64,000 nt of DNA, taken from assembly GCF_007713465.1 (NCBI RefSeq), contig NZ_VMSG01000012.1, positions 103,098 to 167,097 on the forward strand. The letters run 5' to 3'. The position numbers and the translations under genes are program-made. This DNA comes from Pseudomonas sp. H3(2019) (lineage in GTDB: Bacteria > Pseudomonadota > Gammaproteobacteria > Pseudomonadales > Pseudomonadaceae). Under the pieces are notes generated by a model, which made no database searches, had not been told where the DNA came from, and worked only from the letters and a program-made list of their open reading frames with translations. Shown here piece after piece: positions 62,272 to 64,000 of the stretch; position 1 is the stretch's first letter; the number at the start of each line of letters is the position of its first letter.

Positions 62272-63210
62272 ATGAGTCAAATGAATATCGCCGACATTGA
62301 CCTCAACTTGCTCAAAGTCTTCGAAGCGCTGCACGACGAGTCCAGCGCCAGCCGCGCCGCACTGCGTTTGGGCGTCACACAGTCAGCGGTCAGTGCGGCG
62401 TTACGCAGGCTGCGCGACGTGTACGCCGATCAATTGTTCGTGCGCACCGGCCGCGGTCTGGCGCCGACATTACGCGCTAATCAATTGAAACCGGTAGTCA
62501 GCGACGCGCTGAACAAATGCCGACAAAGCCTGGCGATGGTCGATCCGGCGGCCAACCAGTACGAAGGTCGTTCAGTGATCGTGGGTTTATCGGATGATTT
62601 CGAGATTGCCTATGGCCGGCGATTGATCGAGGAAATCGCCCGACGAGCGCCAAAGCTGCGGTTGATCTTTCGTCAGACCCACAGCCAGATCGTGGCTCAG
62701 GCCTTGATGGAGCGCAGCGTTGACCTGGCGATCACCGCCGGCGGTTTTGCCGAACGCCTGCTCAGCCGTCAGGTGCTGGGTGAAGGCGGTTATCAGTGCC
62801 TGGTCGAACCGGGCAGCCTGGCTGACGGACAACAGGAAATCGGCCTCGACGAGTTTGTCGCTCGCGAGCACATTCTGGTGTCGTCTGGGGGGTTTATCGG
62901 CATTACCGATGAGGGTTTGGCGGGGCTAGGATTGAGTCGGCGAGTGTGCGCGTCAACCACGCATTTTGCCGCGCTGCCGTTCTTGCTCAAGGGCAGCCAG
63001 GCTGTAGCAACCATCCCGGCCCATGCGGCGCAGAGCATCGCGGCACTCAGCGGGCTGACAGTGCTGCCCTGCCCGCTGGCATTGCCGCGTTACCCGATCG
63101 AGTTGGGTTGGCGGACCAACAGCCAACTCGATCCGCTGCTGCTGAAAGTGCGCGAAGCGATTGTTGCGAGCTTTTTACAAGCACCTACTTGGCAGCCATC
63201 AGGCGATTGA
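62272..63210 (+). CDS. LysR family transcriptional regulator, divergent from nitrilase
   Basis: The protein is 312 residues with the helix-turn-helix [56 protein letters not shown], of the NahR/LeuO/NodD-like branch, and a ligand domain at about 95-300. Divergent placement suggests it governs the nitrilase gene. ATG 62281 is an alternative start. Its last 26 bases overlap the convergent small gene. Confidence 0.91.
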   Translation: MSQMNIADIDLNLLKVFEALHDESSASRAALRLGVTQSAVSAALRRLRDVYADQLFVRTGRGLAPTLRANQLKPVVSDALNKCRQSLAMVDPAANQYEGRSVIVGLSDDFEIAYGRRLIEEIARRAPKLRLIFRQTHSQIVAQALMERSVDLAITAGGFAERLLSRQVLGEGGYQCLVEPGSLADGQQEIGLDEFVAREHILVSSGGFIGITDEGLAGLGLSRRVCASTTHFAALPFLLKGSQAVATIPAHAAQSIAALSGLTVLPCPLALPRYPIELGWRTNSQLDPLLLKVREAIVASFLQAPTWQPSGD

Positions 63211-63436
63211 CTTCGCTGCGGACCATGTTCGCGTATTCCGGCGGTGACATGGCGTCCAGTTCGGAGCGCACCCACTCCGCCCATTTGCCTTTACGCTTGG
63301 AGCGCTCGCCAAACAAGCGTGCCGCTTCACCCTTGGATTTACCCAGGTTGCTCTGCCAGAGGTCGAACAGACGGGACTTTTCATCTTCAAGCGCAGCGCG
63401 CTCGGCAAGGGGCTTGTCGGCCAGATTGAAGCTCAT
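63185..63436 (-). CDS. Small basic protein of unknown function, 83 residues
   Basis: From ATG 63436 the product is [83 protein letters not shown], helical and rich in charged residues. I do not recognise a named family, though the layout (helix, Lys/Arg-rich turn, helix with W-V-R-S-E) looks like a conserved pseudomonad protein. CAGGTA lies nine bases before this ATG, and a second ATG at 63454 is also open. It overlaps the LysR gene end by 26 bases. Confidence 0.7.
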   Translation of the reverse strand: MSFNLADKPLAERAALEDEKSRLFDLWQSNLGKSKGEAARLFGERSKRKGKWAEWVRSELDAMSPPEYANMVRSEVNRLMAAK

Positions 63437-63601
63437 GGGAGTTACCTGCTGCATAAAATAGGCAACATCTTACACTGTAGGTGGAAATCTCCGGAGGCAG
63501 ATTTTCCATTGGCGTTGAGTTGCAGGGTAAAAAGACTGCAACTTTTCCGCTGCGCCTACACTCCATTGATCACTGCCCCAAAACCAGCAAGGAGTCACCT
63601 G

Positions 63602-63919
63602 ATGGCCCGAAAAACCCCGGTGCAAGCAAACGATGAGCAAATCAAGGATCAAGTTTTCAGCGAGCTTCAAGCGTTGATCGAAGAGTCGGAGAAACTGCTC
63701 AAAAGCAGTGCCTCACTGGTCGGTGAAGAGGCTGAAAACCTGCGCGGACAAGTCGCACTGAAACTGCGGCAGGCACGCGATTCTGTCTCCAGTGTGCGTG
63801 AGCGGACCCAACCCGTGGTCGAGGCGACCGAAACCTACATCGGTGGTCACCCATGGCAAACCGTTGCAATCTCGGCCGGTTTTGGCCTAGTGGTAGGGTT
63901 GCTGCTGGGGCGACGCTGA
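63602..63919 (+). CDS. DUF883 family (ElaB/YqjD-like) membrane-anchored protein
   Basis: The 105-residue protein has a long amphipathic helical region (QIKDQVFSELQALIEESEKLLKSSASLVGEEAENLRGQVALKLRQARDSVSSVRE) followed by a C-terminal membrane segment WQTVAISAGFGLVVGLLLGRR. This is the pattern of ElaB, YqjD and YgaM, tail-anchored inner-membrane proteins that bind ribosomes in stationary phase in E. coli. AAGGAG lies eight bases before ATG 63602. A strong terminator follows. Confidence 0.92.
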   Translation: MARKTPVQANDEQIKDQVFSELQALIEESEKLLKSSASLVGEEAENLRGQVALKLRQARDSVSSVRERTQPVVEATETYIGGHPWQTVAISAGFGLVVGLLLGRR

Positions 63920-63946
63920 AACCACAAAAAGGCGAGCCCATGGGCT

Positions 63947-63984
63947 AATGCCAGTCAGTTAAGCTGACTGGCATTTTTATTTTT
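63947..63984 (+). terminator. Intrinsic terminator after the DUF883 gene
   Basis: AATGCCAGTCAG and CTGACTGGCATT form a perfect 12-bp stem around TTAAG, followed by TTTATTTTT. The window ends 16 bases later with no further feature visible. Confidence 0.93.
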
Positions 63985-64000
63985 GATCGGATACTTCGGT

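Noticed and set aside
1..64000. tRNA, rRNA, prophage, integron or insertion-sequence genes
   Set aside because: No cloverleaf, rRNA segment, integrase, transposase or phage structural gene was recognised anywhere in the window.

Overview
The window reads as ordinary, high-GC chromosome from a member of the Pseudomonas fluorescens complex. The evidence is a complete fapABCDEF functional-amyloid operon, an OprD-family porin, a DUF6124 gene, a zwf-gnd pair of the kind seen in fluorescent pseudomonads, and many Pseudomonas-type REP elements (core TGTGGGAGCGAGC...GCTCGCGAT). The assignment rests on gene content and protein character; no search was run. No prophage, integron, CRISPR array, rRNA or tRNA was recognised. 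Gene density is high, with many 1-4 base overlaps inside operons.

Layout. 1-2.8 kb: tail of a polysaccharide deacetylase, an MFS transporter and an HPP membrane protein. 2.8-8.6 kb (minus strand): an amino-acid block with an AstA-like arginine succinyltransferase, a CtlX-like hydrolase, an Lrp/AsnC regulator and a complete polar amino-acid ABC importer. 9-16.5 kb: two convergent operons for valine/isoleucine-type acyl-CoA breakdown plus an AraC-type regulator. 16.7-21.1 kb: an HscC-type Hsp70, a membrane-anchored J protein and a DUF3829 protein, translationally coupled. 21.2-25.4 kb: a Fur-box-preceded EfeU/EfeO/EfeB iron system with a second imelysin protein. 25.5-34.2 kb: an MFS pseudogene, an alpha/beta hydrolase, AzoR with a LysR regulator, YjbR, DUF1294, UppP, a chemoreceptor, and PnuC with a NadR-like kinase. 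34.5-41.2 kb: the fap operon with a -24/-12 promoter-like site and a convergent VpsR-like enhancer-binding protein. 41.5-48.6 kb: a small conserved-looking gene, a delta-60-repeat protein, NhaB, Zwf-Gnd, a small unknown gene and an acetyltransferase. 49-56.7 kb: a C45-type autoproteolytic amidohydrolase, an oligopeptide-type ABC importer and an OprD porin, apparently one uptake-and-cleavage operon. 56.7-64 kb: ZapE, an NTF2-like protein, a WYL regulator, a DUF6124 gene behind a large structured leader, a LEA-2 lipoprotein, an acetyltransferase, a nitrilase with a divergent LysR regulator, a small unknown gene and a DUF883 protein.

The most unusual signal is the roughly 230-base leader before the DUF6124 gene (59370-59598). 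It folds into a long closing helix around two inner arms, one capped by a C(UUCG)G loop. Two strands of the closing helix are repeated next to the ribosome binding site, so mutually exclusive pairings that hide or free the start are possible. Other items worth attention are a strong terminator inside the fap operon right after fapC, two independent 12-bp tandem-repeat blocks in the fapC linker, the three-gene Hsp70/J/DUF3829 operon, the C45 hydrolase-transporter operon with a 7-1-7 palindrome upstream, and a family of about 110-bp palindromic repeats, one copy of which abuts a truncated transporter gene.
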